Assembly: GCA_024734495.1 (NCBI GenBank)
Contig: JALMQS010000085.1
Coordinates: 12,438,048 to 12,502,047 of the forward strand
DNA: 64,000 nucleotides
DNA from: Forficula auricularia
Taxonomy: Eukaryota > Arthropoda > Insecta > Dermaptera > Forficulidae
Reading direction: 5' to 3'
Shown here: piece by piece, positions 44,299-55,043 of the stretch
How positions within the stretch are numbered: position 1 is the stretch's first letter
How the letters are laid out: each line of letters starts with the position of its first letter
Notes under the pieces: generated by a model
The model's database searches: none
What the model was told of the DNA's origin: nothing
The model's input: only the letters and a program-made list of their open reading frames with translations
Made by a program: the position numbers and the translations under genes

Positions 44299-44772
44299 TC
44301 TTCAGACCATTTAAATTTTTGGTTCTTCTTTAATAAGTTGTGTAGTGGTGCCAACTTATGTGTACAGTGGTCGATGAATTTTCTGTAGAAATTTATTTTT
44401 CCCAATATTTGACGAACCATTTTTTTTGATTTTGGACGTTTAAATTCCTTAATCGAAATTAAATTATCCTTAGTTGGGTATACTTTCCCATCTTCAATTT
44501 CGTGACCTAAATATTTGACAGAGTGTCTAGCAAACATACATTTTTCTAATTTTAATTTAAAACCTTCTTTTTTATTGCCTCAAAAAATAACCGAATGTGT
44601 TCTAAATGTTCATTAAATGATTTTGAAAAAATCAGTATATCGTCTATATAATTTACACAAAATTCGTTTAAATTGTGTCGTCTGATTATACTTGCCAGAA
44701 CTCTTTGGAAGATAGCGGGCGAATTCTTGTAACCGAATGGTAGTACCTTCCATTGCCAGTGCCCTCTTCTTG
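44244..44772 (-). pseudogene. pol: Pol: second half of reverse transcriptase
   Basis: In other frames NYIDDILIFSKSFNEHLEHI (about 44660-44600) supplies the catalytic D-D pair, and VKYLGHEIEDGKVYP, QILGKINFYRKFIDH and LAPLHNLLKK supply the thumb and connection. At least one indel (near 44575) lies between YIDD and the thumb. Confidence 0.88.
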
Positions 44773-45806
44773 TTATAAAGGCTGTTTTTTCCCTGTCTTT
44801 TCTCTAATTGGGATAGCCCAAAAAGCTGAATTTATATCTAATGCCGTATACCAATCACAGCCGTTAACGTCCACTACTAAATCTTCTATTCTAGGGAATG
44901 GCTGTGGTTCTGGCACCACCAATTTATTCAATTCTCTCAGATCTATACACAATCGAGTTCTTTTTCCCTCTACTTTTTTAAAAGCTAACGTCACCGGTGA
45001 TGCAAAAGGTGAACTCGATTCTTCTATCAGGTCATTTTCCATTAATTTTGAAATTTGAGAATCTATTTCTTCCTGGTCTGGGAATGAGCATCGATATGGT
45101 TTCTTTGAGATATATCTGTCTTCTTTTAACTTTATTTTTACTTCTCCAGTTTTAACTGAACCGACATCATATTTATCTTTTGCGAAACATGATTGGTATT
45201 CTTGAATTAATTTAACGGTTTTCATTCTCTTTTCTTCATCTAAGTGGATCACATTTTCCTCAAAATTTTTAATATTTCTGTATTCATAAGCTGTAGGATG
45301 GTTACCTTTTATGGCTCTTTTCTTCATGTGTATGTTATTTGTAGCTTCTTCTGTTGTTTCTTCTTTTATTTCGTTCTTGTTCCTAAATATATCATCATCA
45401 TTGATATTATCTATGTCTATTATTTTATCATTTATTCTTTGTTTAATTTTTAAGTTTTCATCTTGTATTAAATTGAACCTTTTTATTGTATCCAATCCAA
45501 TCAATAAATCGTAGTTAAAATTATCATTTTTTACAACTATTAAATTTAATTTGTCTTCTATTTCTCCAATTTTCATATGTAGGTTAGCCCGGTTTTCAGT
45601 AAATTTCACACCATTTATGGTTTTCAATATACTTTTATTCTTTATTAATTTTGTTTTTAATAATTTTATAAATTTTTCATTAATTAGTGAACATGTAGAG
45701 CCATTATCGTATACTGCTTGAATTGTTTTCTCTTTATTTACAATTACCCTAATCTTTATTAATGAAAGTGGTGTGGGATTCCCTTGGCCAATTAGTTTTT
45801 TTTAAC
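44773..45806 (-). pseudogene. pol: Pol: protease and first half of reverse transcriptase
   Basis: An open frame begins after a stop within an eight-A run (about 45805). The protease motif is AVYDNGSTCSLIN, with N in place of the usual T or S of D-T/S-G. The linker contains DLLIGLDTIKRF. Reverse transcriptase follows: SSPFASPVTLAFKKVEGKRT, LCIDLRELNKLVVPEPQPFP and WYTALDINSAFWAIPI, the fingers and palm with the first catalytic Asp (ALD). The frame breaks just before the catalytic YIDD box. The start codon is unclear because pol is normally made by frameshifting or read-through from gag. Confidence 0.88.
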
Positions 45807-45849
45807 ATCATTATCTTGTAGTCATGTTTCATCTTCATCGTCTTCGTCT

Positions 45850-46323
45850 TCTTCAGTTATATTTATTTCATTTTTATTGATTCTTTTATTCCAACATGCC
45901 TGTATTGGTGATAACGGTTTTTAAGACCCAACGATTCACATCTTGTGCATGGGGTCTTCTTAGTTTTTGAAATTTTCAATAATTTATCTTTAACATAATC
46001 AAATTTTTTCTTCACTTTTCTTCGTTTCCCAATTCGTCGTTATATGGTGATAATCATTAATTTTCTTTAGTTCGTTTATTAAATCATCCATAGTCTTAAT
46101 TTTCTCCTTTCCAATTTATTTTGTATTTCAGCCGGTAAATTAAACACAATTTGATAAATCCTAAATAATTCTGGTATATTTTTATCCGCTTCAGTAATAA
46201 TCGTTCTTTCTTAATTACGTATTCGATTAATGATCCAGAAATATATTTAAATCCAAATGCTGCGCAGATGGGAGCCCACCCTCTTTTTTCATAAGTCAGC
46301 TTAAAAAATTTTTTTCCAACCAA
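45850..46323 (-). pseudogene. gag: Gag fragment with zinc knuckle
   Basis: The first part (46323-46096) reads LTYEKRGWAPICAAFGFKYI and downstream FNLPAEIQNKLERRKLR, typical of the end of a gypsy capsid domain that packages RNA. Nearer the pol side, TPCTRCESLG followed by a shifted YHQYQACWN gives a C-x2-C ... H-x4-C knuckle (about 45960-45890), then an acidic tail EEDEDDEDE. Frame changes separate the pieces. The 5-prime part of gag is absent; a direct repeat GATAAATGAATAATAAATTA (46326, 46366) lies at the truncation. Confidence 0.7.
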
Positions 46324-47155
46324 TACTGATAAATGAATAATAAATTAAAATATAATTAACATACTGATAAATGAATAATAAATTAAAATATAATAAAAAA
46401 GAATTATTATTATTAAAATAATAATTATAAGTAATGGATTGAGTTTTAATTTGAGGTGTTTCGCAGATACCCTGAATAGTAAAAGTAAAATAAAAGTACT
46501 CAAAAAGTAACATTTCTCAAGAAATGTCTTGGGGGGTCGACAAAATTGACGTTTGCTAAGGCGTTTTTAAATCTCCAAATGCGTTTCACATTTCTCTCGA
46601 TAGGTGTGACATAAAAAAAAACTTGAAAAGTCCCCAAAATGAAAAAAAGGCGAAATATTTTTTTTCCACTCTCTTGTGATAATTCACATATAATCTCTTG
46701 TATTAGAATAAGATTTTGACTTAATCGAAAAAAGTAAAAACAAATTTTTGTAGAGAATTCTTTTTTGGAGGGGTGGGGGGATTTATCTACTATTATAAAG
46801 CGCTTAACGACGACGACGACGACGGCGGCGTGATTTCTCTGATTGGCCGTGCTTTGGCGTTAAATAAAAATACGAAGGAGTCCAAATATAATTTAAAATC
46901 TAAAATATTCAAACAAAAATTCTAGAAAGCTATTTACCCTAGAAGTGCCTCATATTTAAAAAGAGAGATAAGACTAAATTCTAATGGGGGAGTTCTTTCG
47001 TAAATAATTAAAAATTATTTCAGCGAATCTTAAACTATGAGTTGCGACCCCATTTAGTACATATTTTTTTTGAGCCCCCTGAAAAAATTCAAACTCCGGC
47101 GCCTATGTTTACTATTATATTCCCGATTAGAAAAACATTTGGGCCTGTTCTCAAT
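46324..47155. other. No gene seen
   Basis: AT-rich with a direct repeat at 46326-46396 and a short (CGA)n run at 46806-46826. Confidence 0.4.
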
Positions 47156-47249
47156 CTTGACAGTACCGGGGGGATTATAAATTATTTTATTATACTTTAT
47201 TATTGTAATTTTTGTTTTTCAGAGGATGAGGAACAAAATAAGTGTTTAT

Positions 47250-47312
47250 TACGACTTATCAAATGCAACGTTTCGCCACTTTTATTGCAGCTTCTTCAGG
47301 CTCTACAAAGGA
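47250..47312 (-). ncRNA. Hammerhead ribozyme (left arm)
   Basis: Minus strand: CTGAAGA (47299-47293), extra A, helix II GCTGC/GTGGC with G-U pairs and loop AATAAAA, GAAA, ACGT, T at the cleavage site, then GC pairing with GC before the core. Intact core. Confidence 0.82.
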
Positions 47313-47849
47313 GCAAATACACATATCAACAAAAACACACTCAAAAACAAAAATTCACTCAACTCAAAATAAATTTCATATATACCTTGATAAATATAGC
47401 TCCAAACACTTTGTCAATTTTTTAAGCTCTGCCATTATTATACATACAGACCCTCGAATACATTTCTATTTTATCATCATCAACTCAAAAAGGAAAAAAA
47501 TTCCGTCGCTTGTATATATATTTTTAGATATTTTGACTGATTTGTGTATATAGTTGTATATTGTAAATAGTTTTATAATATGTTGACTAATTTTGAAATA
47601 TTTTAAATTTTACCAGTGAAATTGTAAAAGTTATAATTGTATACTAGTATTTGTTGATATTGGTGTTTTTGAGTTGATGATGATTAAATAGAAATGTATT
47701 CGAGTGTATGTATAATAATGCCAGAGCTTAAAAAATTGACAAAGTGTTTGGAGCTTTATTTATCAAGGTATATATGAAATTGATTTTGAGTTAAGTGAAT
47801 TTTTGTTTTTGAGTGTGTTTTTATTGATATATGTATTTGCTCCTTTGTA

Positions 47850-47876
47850 GAGCCTGAAGAAGCTGCAATAAAAGTG
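47850..47876 (+). ncRNA. Hammerhead ribozyme, 5-prime half only
   Basis: CTGAAGA 47854-47860 and GCTGCAATAAAAGTG remain; the GCGAA of the core is lost and the 3-prime part ACGTTGCAATTGATAAG continues at 48151 after a MITE. Inactive. Confidence 0.8.
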
Positions 47877-48150
47877 ACTGTTCTGATGTGTTCTGATGTG
47901 GCCATCCACTTGACTTTACCATACAACCTGGCCCGTCATTTACATTAATATTTAATAAAATTATTTATAATCATGTAGGGGAGGGGGGGTTAGTTTTTAC
48001 ATTTTTAGACTCCTAGGGGCACACTGATTATGTATACAAAATTTGGTTGAGTTTGGTAAATGGGCAAGATTTTCATTTTTTGAACCCCCCATTTGGGCGG
48101 TTAGTTTTTGCATTTTTAGACTTCTGGAGACCCACTGATTATGTATAAAA
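47877..48150 (+). mobile_element. MITE fragment inserted in a hammerhead
   Basis: TGTTCTGATG is duplicated at the left boundary; then GGCCATCCACTTGACTTTAC, CTGGCCCGTC and two subterminal units. It stops inside the second unit (ATTATGTATAAA). The terminal hairpin is absent, so it arrived truncated or by template switching. Confidence 0.75.
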
Positions 48151-48200
48151 ACGTTGCAATTGATAAGTCGTAATAAACACTTATTTTGTTCCAAATTACA

Positions 48201-49090
48201 TTAATAAATTATGGAACTGAATCCCAATGATGATACTTTATTATCTTTATTAGCTATATCAGTGGCCTACCGGGGGTGGGGGGATACCAGAGTCCAGGGG
48301 GTGTGGTCGCCTGACCAGCAAGATGTCCGCCTAAGACGGGCTTCGCAGCTGGTTAATTAATATTTTACAAAAGATTAATAGTTTATAAGTGTTATAAGAC
48401 CGTAGTAGTAGTTGTAGTAGTAGTAGTTGAATAGAGAGAGCGCCAAATAAATTGCTAGAATTCCGCGATCTACTAAAGAAGTTTATTCTGAGCCATTCTC
48501 TGTGCGAAATAAGTTAAAGTTGAATGTCAGACCTAAATTTCGAGAGCTTGACATAAGGATTAAGCCCGAAGCTATTTTCAATACCTGTTTTTTTTTTTAC
48601 TGCTCCAGAAACTAACCTTGACTTTTAATGATCTTATTTTTTTTTTCAAATACTCTACCATTGGATATAATTTCATTAGATTTCTTGCAAAAAAATAATA
48701 AAATTTTACTAAAGTGACTTATGTCTATTATTATTACAAGTTTAAGTGTAGTTTTGAGCAACCCAATGGCGATGAACTCATAAAAAATGAAAGAAATAGA
48801 AATAAGAGAATAAAAAAAGTTTGAAAAAAAAGAAGAATATCATTTACTAATTAAAAATTGTTTTTTTGCCAGAAAAATTTAAATTGAGAATTTTCTGACG
48901 ATTAAAACTTATACATATGACATTTAACACACAGACAAGATTTTCGATTTAAAAAAAAATTGTCTCGAGAATACATATTTATTATATTTATATATCAGTG
49001 AATTCAAATATAGGCAAAAATGGTACTCGCACCCATAATAAGTATTAATTAAAACAGGAATAGCAGGGAATTGAACAATAAATAAATAAG
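48201..49090. other. No gene seen
   Basis: 48290-48352 is the GC-rich repeat end related to 26390-26440. A (TAG)n-like run at 48400-48428. The rest is AT-rich. Confidence 0.4.
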
Positions 49091-49092
49091 AT

Positions 49093-49925
49093 GACGTGTT
49101 CTGATGTGGCCATCCACTTGACTTTACCATACAACCTGGCCCGTCACTTACATTAATATTTAATAAAATTATTTATAATCATGTAGAGGAGGGGGATTAG
49201 TTTTTGCATTTTTAGACTCCTAGGGGCACACTGATTATGTATACAAAATTTGGTTGAGTTTGGTAAATGGGCAAGATTTTCATTTTTTGAACCCCCCCCA
49301 TTTTGGGCGGTTAGTTTTTGCATTTTTAGACTTCTGGAGACCCACTGATTATGTATACAAAATTTGGTTGAGTTTGGTAAATGGACAAGATTTTCATTTT
49401 TTGACCCCCCCCACATTTTAGGCGGTTAGATTTTGCATTTTTAGACTTCTGGGGGTCCACTGATTATGTATACATAATTTGGTTGAGTTTGCTCAAACGA
49501 CCTAGATTTTTAATTTTTAAACCCCCCCTCCACTCCCCCCTTAATTTTTGGTCGATATGGACCAAAATCTAATCAGCTCTTAATCTCAATGGACCAAAAC
49601 TACGTGTGAAATTTGGTTTCGATATTCAAACTAATTTTTGAGCTAGCTCGTCCACAAAAATTTGGTTACGCACAGACTAACTAACTAACTAACAACCAGA
49701 CATACAAACAGCCATTTTTGACATAACAATTATTATCTCGAAAAATATAATTTTTTTGATGTTCACTTATTAGAGCTTTTTTGTAGAGCGAAATGCCATG
49801 GTTTCGCTCAATTTTTTAATCGAAATAGTTTAGGCCGTTTTTGAGATATTTTGAAAAAAGAAGGAAAAAAAACACTTTTTTCATGCACGATTACAATACT
49901 TGACCATACCCTGTATGGTAAAGTA
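49093..49925 (+). mobile_element. MITE, best full-length plus-strand copy
   Basis: Starts GACGTGTTCTGATGTGGCCA, then CTTTACCATACAACCTGGCC; contains three subterminal units (49190, 49310, 49430) of about 115 bp; ends CATGCACGATTACAATACTT, then hairpin ACCATACCCTGTATGGT and AAAGTAA. The ORF at 49153-49416 (minus) only reads the units. Use this copy and 19686-20600 as references. Confidence 0.85.
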
Positions 49926-50050
49926 AAAACAGGATTTTTATTAAATGGGCTAGACGTTTCGTCGATTTCTTTCGACTTCCTCAGGGGCCCATTTTATCAC
50001 CCTTTGTCAAAAGATGTCTGGCCCATTTAATAAAAACTCTATTTTTTATT
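49926..50050 (-). mobile_element. PLE end fragment with hammerhead and duplicated edge
   Basis: The edge TTTTTATTAAATGGGC(C)AGAC occurs at 49935 and, inverted relative to the ribozyme, as GTCTGGCCCATTTAATAAAA at 50016-50035, so a short inverted pair surrounds one hammerhead. Confidence 0.65.
49935..49998 (-). ncRNA. Hammerhead ribozyme
   Basis: Minus strand: CTGAGGA (49984-49978), extra A, helix II GTCGA/TCGAC with loop AAGAAA, GAAA, ACGT, C at the cleavage site. Helix I starts with two unpaired positions, then eight pairs GCCCATTT/AAATGGGC. The core is complete, but the gap in helix I next to the cleavage site may reduce activity. Confidence 0.82.
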
Positions 50051-50212
50051 TATTGTCCAATTCCCTGCTATAGTTAATAGGCAAAAATGTTTATTATCCT
50101 AAATGTTCACATTTTCAAAGCTAATTTATATATATATTTTTTAAGTTGGCAATTGAAACTAGTCTATTCTATGAGATCTATACTTATTATAATCAGCTTG
50201 CACGACGATTTG

Positions 50213-50310
50213 TTTTTAAATTTTAAAACCCACTAATATTTCATGACAAATAAAATTTATTAAAATTAGGAAATTAAATTTATTATTTTAAACCCACATA
50301 TGGACTTTTT
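50213..50310 (+). repeat. AAACCCACTAATAGTTCATG repeat, interrupted by the LINE tail
   Basis: AAACCCACTAATATTTCATG ... TTATTATTTTAAACCCACAT ends directly at the LINE poly-A. The right side of the LINE does not resume it. Confidence 0.75.
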
Positions 50311-51160
50311 TTTTTATTTTTATTTAATGACCTCGGAAATGGATCCATTTGGCCAGTTTCTTTCTTTTTTTTTTTACAATATTTACATTTTTATATTTAC
50401 ATAATTATATACAGTTGCAATATTATTTAACAGTGTTTACATTTTTATATCATATAAATAGTTTGGATGCTATTAATAGTTTAATGATTATCTCTTGAGT
50501 CTCGGATTCATGACAGTCAGGATTGAGATAGCTAAGAATTAATCCCATTGATGTAGGGAATGAAATTTTATGAGCAGATCTAATATAAAATAAGTCAATA
50601 GCTTTGTTGTTTTTTGGACACCCTAGGAAGATGTGATTGACATCACCCATTTGGCTGCCATCACAGTCACAAAAAGGAGTGTCTCTTAGCTTAAACTGAA
50701 AGAGTTTTCTGGGGGTAGCTGCATGACCCATTCTCAACCGTACAATTAGAACAATTATTCTCCTATATAAATGACTGTCATGAAACCATGACTTGGTTCC
50801 AATTCTGGGCATTATCGAGTACAAGTAGGATCCCCTCGACTCTGAAGAGGAGTCCCAAAATTCTTGCCACAATTGAATAGATTTTTTTTTCACAATATTA
50901 ATAGTATCTACATAGGTGAGGCCCATGTTTAATGGATCCCCATCTGAGACTGCCTGTTTCGCTAAAGAGTCCACTATTTCATTAGGCTGGATACCCACGT
51001 GGGAGGGACACCATAGGAATTCAACTTTTTTATTTGTTTTACACATAAAATCACAAATTTGATATATAAGATAGTTCTCTGAATTAGATTTAAAAAAGTT
51101 TCTGATTGCCATTAAAACACTTTGAGAGTCGTCAAGAGAGTTCTTTAGATATATATAAAA
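50309..51160 (-). pseudogene. LINE 3-prime end: RNase H domain, zinc-type motif, UTR and poly-A
   Basis: On the minus strand DDSQSVLMAI (RNase H Asp), VEFLWCPSHVGIQPNEIVDS and LAKQA form an RNase H, then RLRMGHAATPRKLFQFKLRD and CDCDGSQMGDVNHIFLGCP, the cysteine/histidine motif found after RNase H in I- and Jockey-type LINEs. The stop is at 50450. The UTR ends GAGGTCATTAAATAAAAA and an A run (50309-50320). The left (5-prime) end is truncated at about 51160, as expected for target-primed reverse transcription. The 220-codon frame is intact, so it is fairly recent, but alone it does nothing. Confidence 0.9.
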
Positions 51161-51164
51161 ATAT

Positions 51165-51678
51165 GCTATGAATCAATCAATAAATAACTAATCGTATCCT
51201 GGATCAATTTAGATCGGCGCAATCAAATCAGAAAATCCTTCCTTTATAAAAATACTTTGTTTGGATTTCTCGAAGAATTATTTATTTATTATTTAATATT
51301 CGTCAGAAATGTCTGTTTGACAGTGCAGATTAGAGCGAAATGCTTTAATATTTTAATCATTTCATTGAATCATTCAATGATTTGCTTCCTGCTCAGACAC
51401 ACACACACAGGTGTTTATTTATTCAAATAGGAATAAAGTAAAAAAGGAAGTGAAAAAAAGAAGATTATTTATTTGCCTATGGGGCGTTATCTTTATTTAT
51501 AGAGTGACTTAATTTTAAAGTATTTCTAAACAACATTTGAATTCCTAATTTTTTCTATTTGCTAGGTGTTATTTTAAATATAAATTTTATTTATTGATGT
51601 AATTGAAATAAAAATTCTTTTAAGTCACGTGATTAAACGTTAAACTGCCTGATGTATTAAATTCAGTCGAAAATCTAT
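51165..51678. other. No gene seen; AT-rich
   Basis: No ORF or recognised repeat except ACACACACAC at 51402. Confidence 0.4.
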
Positions 51679-52477
51679 ATACTTATCAGTGGCGTGCGGT
51701 CCATGGATGCTGTGGATGCGGCGTATCCAGCAAATTTCAAAATATCAAGAGTATTTTCATCCGTGTTATATTTGAAAATTTGTAAAATTTTATAAACACT
51801 TTCAAGAAATATTATACAACTAATTCATTTAAATTTATATAAAATTTCAAATTTACGGAGCTTTTTAACGTTAGCAAATTTAAAGAATATGAAAAAATAT
51901 TCCAGATTTCCTATTTTAATCACTTCAGCTATCTTGAGGAAAATACTTTGATTTTATGAGGTTAAAAAGTGAATTAATTTACATCGTCCCATGACTTTCA
52001 TTTAAAATCTATAAATTGCATTAAAAAAAATAATCGTGAAAGATGAACTAAAAGATGTTTGGGCAAAAGTATTTGATTTAATGAAGTCCATTTGAATATT
52101 CTCTCTCTCTATAACGGTTTTGTTTTGGCAAAAGGTCATTCCTAGAATAATAGAAATTAAGAAATCAATCTCTAGTAGCCTGAAACAGGTCTGAACTTGT
52201 ATTTTACATCCTTGCAATGCACTTTTAAAGAACTAGAGATCATTCTATCAGCACCCATTGTAGTTATTTTCATCGATCAAATTCTAATTAAAGAATCGCT
52301 CACGCGCACATTAAATAATAAAAAAGTGAAAACTTTTTCAAGACTCGGTACACTAGAGCTGCCTTAGTAACGATTAATAAACTTAAATATAAATTGTTTA
52401 TTTATGATTATTGGATAAAAATACTTGGTAGGTTTCACATTAAGATATAAAAAAATAAAACGAATTTATTTTTAGAG

Positions 52478-52537
52478 AATCTTTAATCTCGATATATATA
52501 TTTCGGGTGACTAACCCATCTTCAGGAGATACAGAAA
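52478..52537 (-). ncRNA. Hammerhead ribozyme (PLE 3-prime end)
   Basis: Minus strand: CTGAAGA (52525-52519), extra T, GGGT/ACCC, GAAA, palindromic ATATATATAT run, C, then GAGA. Upstream is TATCTC, so GAGA still pairs with TCTC of ATCTC. Same lineage as the 10.4- and 11.2-kb ribozymes. Confidence 0.88.
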
Positions 52538-52984
52538 GTAACTGACCTGAATAAGTCGAAATTGAATACAAGTCAATGGTAAAATTTATTTTTTAAGATA
52601 ACAAAAGAGTAAATATTTAAAATTAGTGGAGGGAGAAAAGGTAGGAAGTCTACTTTGGATTAATTTTGAATGGCCTTTTGAGAAAAGAGGATTTCAAATT
52701 TGAATACAACTCAATGGTAAAATTTATTTTTAAGATAACAAAAGGGTAAATATTTAAAATTACTGGAGGGAGAAAAGGTAGGAAGTCTACTTTGGATTAA
52801 TTTTGAATGGCCTTTTGAGAAAAGAGGATTTCGAATTTGAATACAACTCAATGGTAAGATTTATTTTTAAGATAACAAAAGGGTAAATATTTAAAATTCG
52901 TGGAGGGAGAAGTCTATTTTGTTTAATTTTGAATGGTCTTCTGAGAAATGAGAATTTACACACAAAACAAATTTGCAAATATTT

Positions 52985-53290
52985 AAAGAATGTAATCAAT
53001 GATTGTACTTTTTTTAACTTCTAATTGATTATTTAGTATATTCGTTTTATTTGAGAGAGCTAATTTTATTTCGGTTGACTCTAAAAAATCTAAACGTAAG
53101 CCCTTTCTTTCGAAATGTAACGGAACTAGGTGGCTAATAGAAGAGGTATGTTTATTCAAATGTAGATGATTGGCGAAGGTAGAAGTTGATTCCATATTAA
53201 TATCATCTGATCTGCTGAGACTATTAAAGGCTCTTTCATGTTCCGAGTAGCGAGTTCTAAAAGAGCGTCCAATAATTTATAAAAAATGTT
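52985..53290 (-). pseudogene. PLE GIY-YIG endonuclease C-terminal half
   Basis: Minus strand reads IGRSFRTRYSEHERAFNSLS, then STFANHLHLNKHTSSISHLV, HFERKGLRLDFLESTEIKLA and NILNNQLEVKKSTI to a stop at 52983. The R and the E-H of the GIY-YIG fold are present; the GIY and YIG motifs are missing upstream by truncation. This endonuclease nicks the target in PLE retrotransposition. The frame is open across the whole fragment, so decay is limited. Confidence 0.85.
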
Positions 53291-53849
53291 TCACCAAGTA
53301 CCAACACCAAATTCCTTAAAAACTATTGTTTATTTATGGTTATACTATAATAAGATTCTCTTAAAATCTCAATAGAATAATTCAAAAAATATTTTCTGCC
53401 TTATGAACCAGATATTGAAAAGTCTAATCAGTCTCATCATTGTTACAAAAGGACTTTCCGTTCTTGGGTTATCGTGGGTATCGGAATTCAGACACACAAA
53501 GTGAAATATATCTAAGTTGAAAAATATTTTTCTCCGAGTTTCAGGCATTTTAAAGCACAATGATTTGCAATCGATCGCAATAAAAAAAAAACAATAGGCA
53601 AAAATTTATTTTTATTCGTGATTAAATACATTTAATTTGCATTATGCCTTCTAGGAGCGCGTCAGTCAGTTTCCAACTATGAAAAGAATTGAAACATCAC
53701 CAAAAGAAGCTGAAGTGAATATAGATTATCCTTTCTGTTTAAATATCAATTAATAAAGATTCTAATGTTAAGTTTGAAAAAAATGAAGGTCTATTTTTGG
53801 GACAGCAACACCTGGTTGAAAAGTCACCGCCCGCCACTGATAGTTATTA

Positions 53850-54690
53850 TAATCTAACAATTTGGATGAAAATCACGAATTAGCGGGTTTTCGGGTCGAT
53901 AAATCAATCTGCATGTGTCTCCTTACCTTTTGGGATAACTTTCAAAAGTTCAAATCAAACTTTTTCAAAATTCAAATATACTGCGCAAATCAATTAAATT
54001 TAATAAATACTTTTTTAACATTAAAATAAGAAATATCGATATATGCTAATTAATTCTAGAATAATTTAATAAAATAAATTTAGTTAAAAACATTGATCAG
54101 AAAATACCAAAATATTTCATTTAAGGTTGTTGTTCCGCCAAATGAGTTTTCTTAGGATTTTTTTGAAATTTAGACAGATTATTATTTAAATACTTCTGCA
54201 TCGATTGGTGGCAAAACGAGATTTATGAACAATATAGTTCCAGAGATATTAAATTTCAAAAATAGAGTTTTTCAGACTCTTATTTATTGCACTATACGGG
54301 ATATCGGAAAATTTACATACATATTTAATTATAATTAAGAAACCCTTCTTACCATGTTTATAAAAAACTAAACCAACATAAAACAATAACCAATACTTAC
54401 ATATTTTAAGACAATTTTGATTCATAGTTACAACACAGTTTCTGAGATAATAAAGAATAAATAATGAAAAATGTATAAAAAAAATTTACACTAAAAACAA
54501 TTTGGCAACAGCGCATTTATTTAACCAGCGAATGATGTATAAAGTCCTCATGCGCTAGATTTTTTCAAAATTATAATTTTCATAAGGTGTAACGTAGGCG
54601 TTGATTACATTTGTTAAAAAATAACAAAACGATTTTTATAGAAATTTAAAATGTATTTTATCTGTCATTTTAATATAAAAATATTCAATC
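53850..54690. other. No gene seen; AT-rich, possible upstream region of the 54.9-kb gene
   Basis: No recognised repeat. GGGATTGGCTAAAATCG (54724) contains an inverted CCAAT box about 180 bp before the candidate ATG. Confidence 0.4.
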
Positions 54691-54826
54691 TCTTACAATG
54701 GTGCCAGATTTGTCAAACTAGCACGGGATTGGCTAAAATCGCTACATAAACAGCAAAAAGTTTTGGGCTTATGAATTATGAATCCTTATTGTCTGTTCTA
54801 TATACTCTAGCATTAACTTTTTGCAT

Positions 54827-54848
54827 GTAGTTGTCGCGAAACAACTAC
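54827..54848. promoter_or_regulatory. Perfect 8-bp hairpin in the putative leader
   Basis: GTAGTTGT and ACAACTAC flank a six-base CGCGAA loop about 60 bp upstream of the candidate ATG at 54907. Role unknown. Confidence 0.4.
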
Positions 54849-54906
54849 ATTAACTTCCTGAAAATCCACCTTAAGCGTAACTCATCCGAAAACAGTCTTT
54901 TTTTGC

Positions 54907-55017
54907 ATGCAATTTTCCGACATCCAATACCTTTCGCCCTTAGAGAGAAAGAAAATTAGTGAATATCTTTGTCGTTGCCTTCGGTTGGATGAATTGAGCA
55001 TTTATGCGGACATTAAG
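54907..55017 (+). CDS. Candidate host gene, exon 1
   Basis: From ATG, 37 codons (starting MQFSDIQYLSPLERKKISEY and ending LSIYADIK) lead to AAG followed by GTATGT, a strong insect splice donor. The alternative frames close quickly. Base composition is richer in GC than the flanks. I do not recognise the protein. The acidic and leucine-rich sequence could be helical. The intron that follows holds a mariner, so it would still be spliced out. The alternative is chance ORF next to a chance donor. Confidence 0.42.
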
Positions 55018-55043
55018 GTATGTTTCTTATTTGATATTATTTA

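Larger units (their letters stand above)
42636..46323 (-). mobile_element. Ty3/gypsy-type LTR retrotransposon, 5-prime truncated and frame-broken
   Basis: Minus-strand order from high to low coordinates: gag capsid piece, zinc knuckle, protease, reverse transcriptase, RNase H, integrase, purine tract, LTR. Integrase after RNase H defines the Ty3/gypsy order. Several frame breaks and the lack of a 5-prime LTR make it defective. No envelope gene is present between integrase and LTR. Confidence 0.9.
47160..48200. mobile_element. PLE-type inverted pair, right ribozyme split by a MITE
   Basis: Left arm about 47160-47560, right arm about 47640-47876 plus 48148-48200. Arms share AAATTGACAAAGTGTTTGGA, TTTATTGATATATGTATTTG and TACGACTTATCA. 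The right arm is cut inside helix II of its hammerhead at 47876, where a 270-bp MITE fragment lies, and resumes at ACGTTGC (48151). Open frames in the left arm are not genes. Confidence 0.8.
52400..53300 (-). mobile_element. PLE 3-prime end nested in the hAT
   Basis: Minus strand: endonuclease tail (53290-52985), three tandem copies of the 3-prime unit (CCTTTTGAGAAAAGAGGATT spacing about 115 bp), then hammerhead and GTGAAACCTACCAAGTATTT. Sister of 10366-11330; there the unit occurs twice, here three times. Confidence 0.85.
51687..53839 (+). mobile_element. hAT element (CAGTGGCG family) containing a nested PLE tail
   Basis: End A is CAGTGGCGTGCGGTCCATGG; end B is the complement of CAGTGGCGGGCGGTGACTTT. 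The flanks ATACTTAT (51679-51686) and ATAGTTAT (53840-53847) match at seven of eight positions, an aged 8-bp target duplication typical of hAT. The element at 62097-62922 has the same two ends in reverse. Comparison with the 41640-42095 copy shows 52085-53615 is secondary insertion. No transposase was found. Confidence 0.82.

Noticed and set aside
43317..45514. Plus-strand ORFs opposite the gypsy element
   Set aside because: Shadows of the minus-strand pol frames; no domain of their own.
47042..47553. ORFs of 127 and 103 codons
   Set aside because: They cover the inverted arm that contains a minus-strand hammerhead; no motif and the opposite arm has no matching frame.
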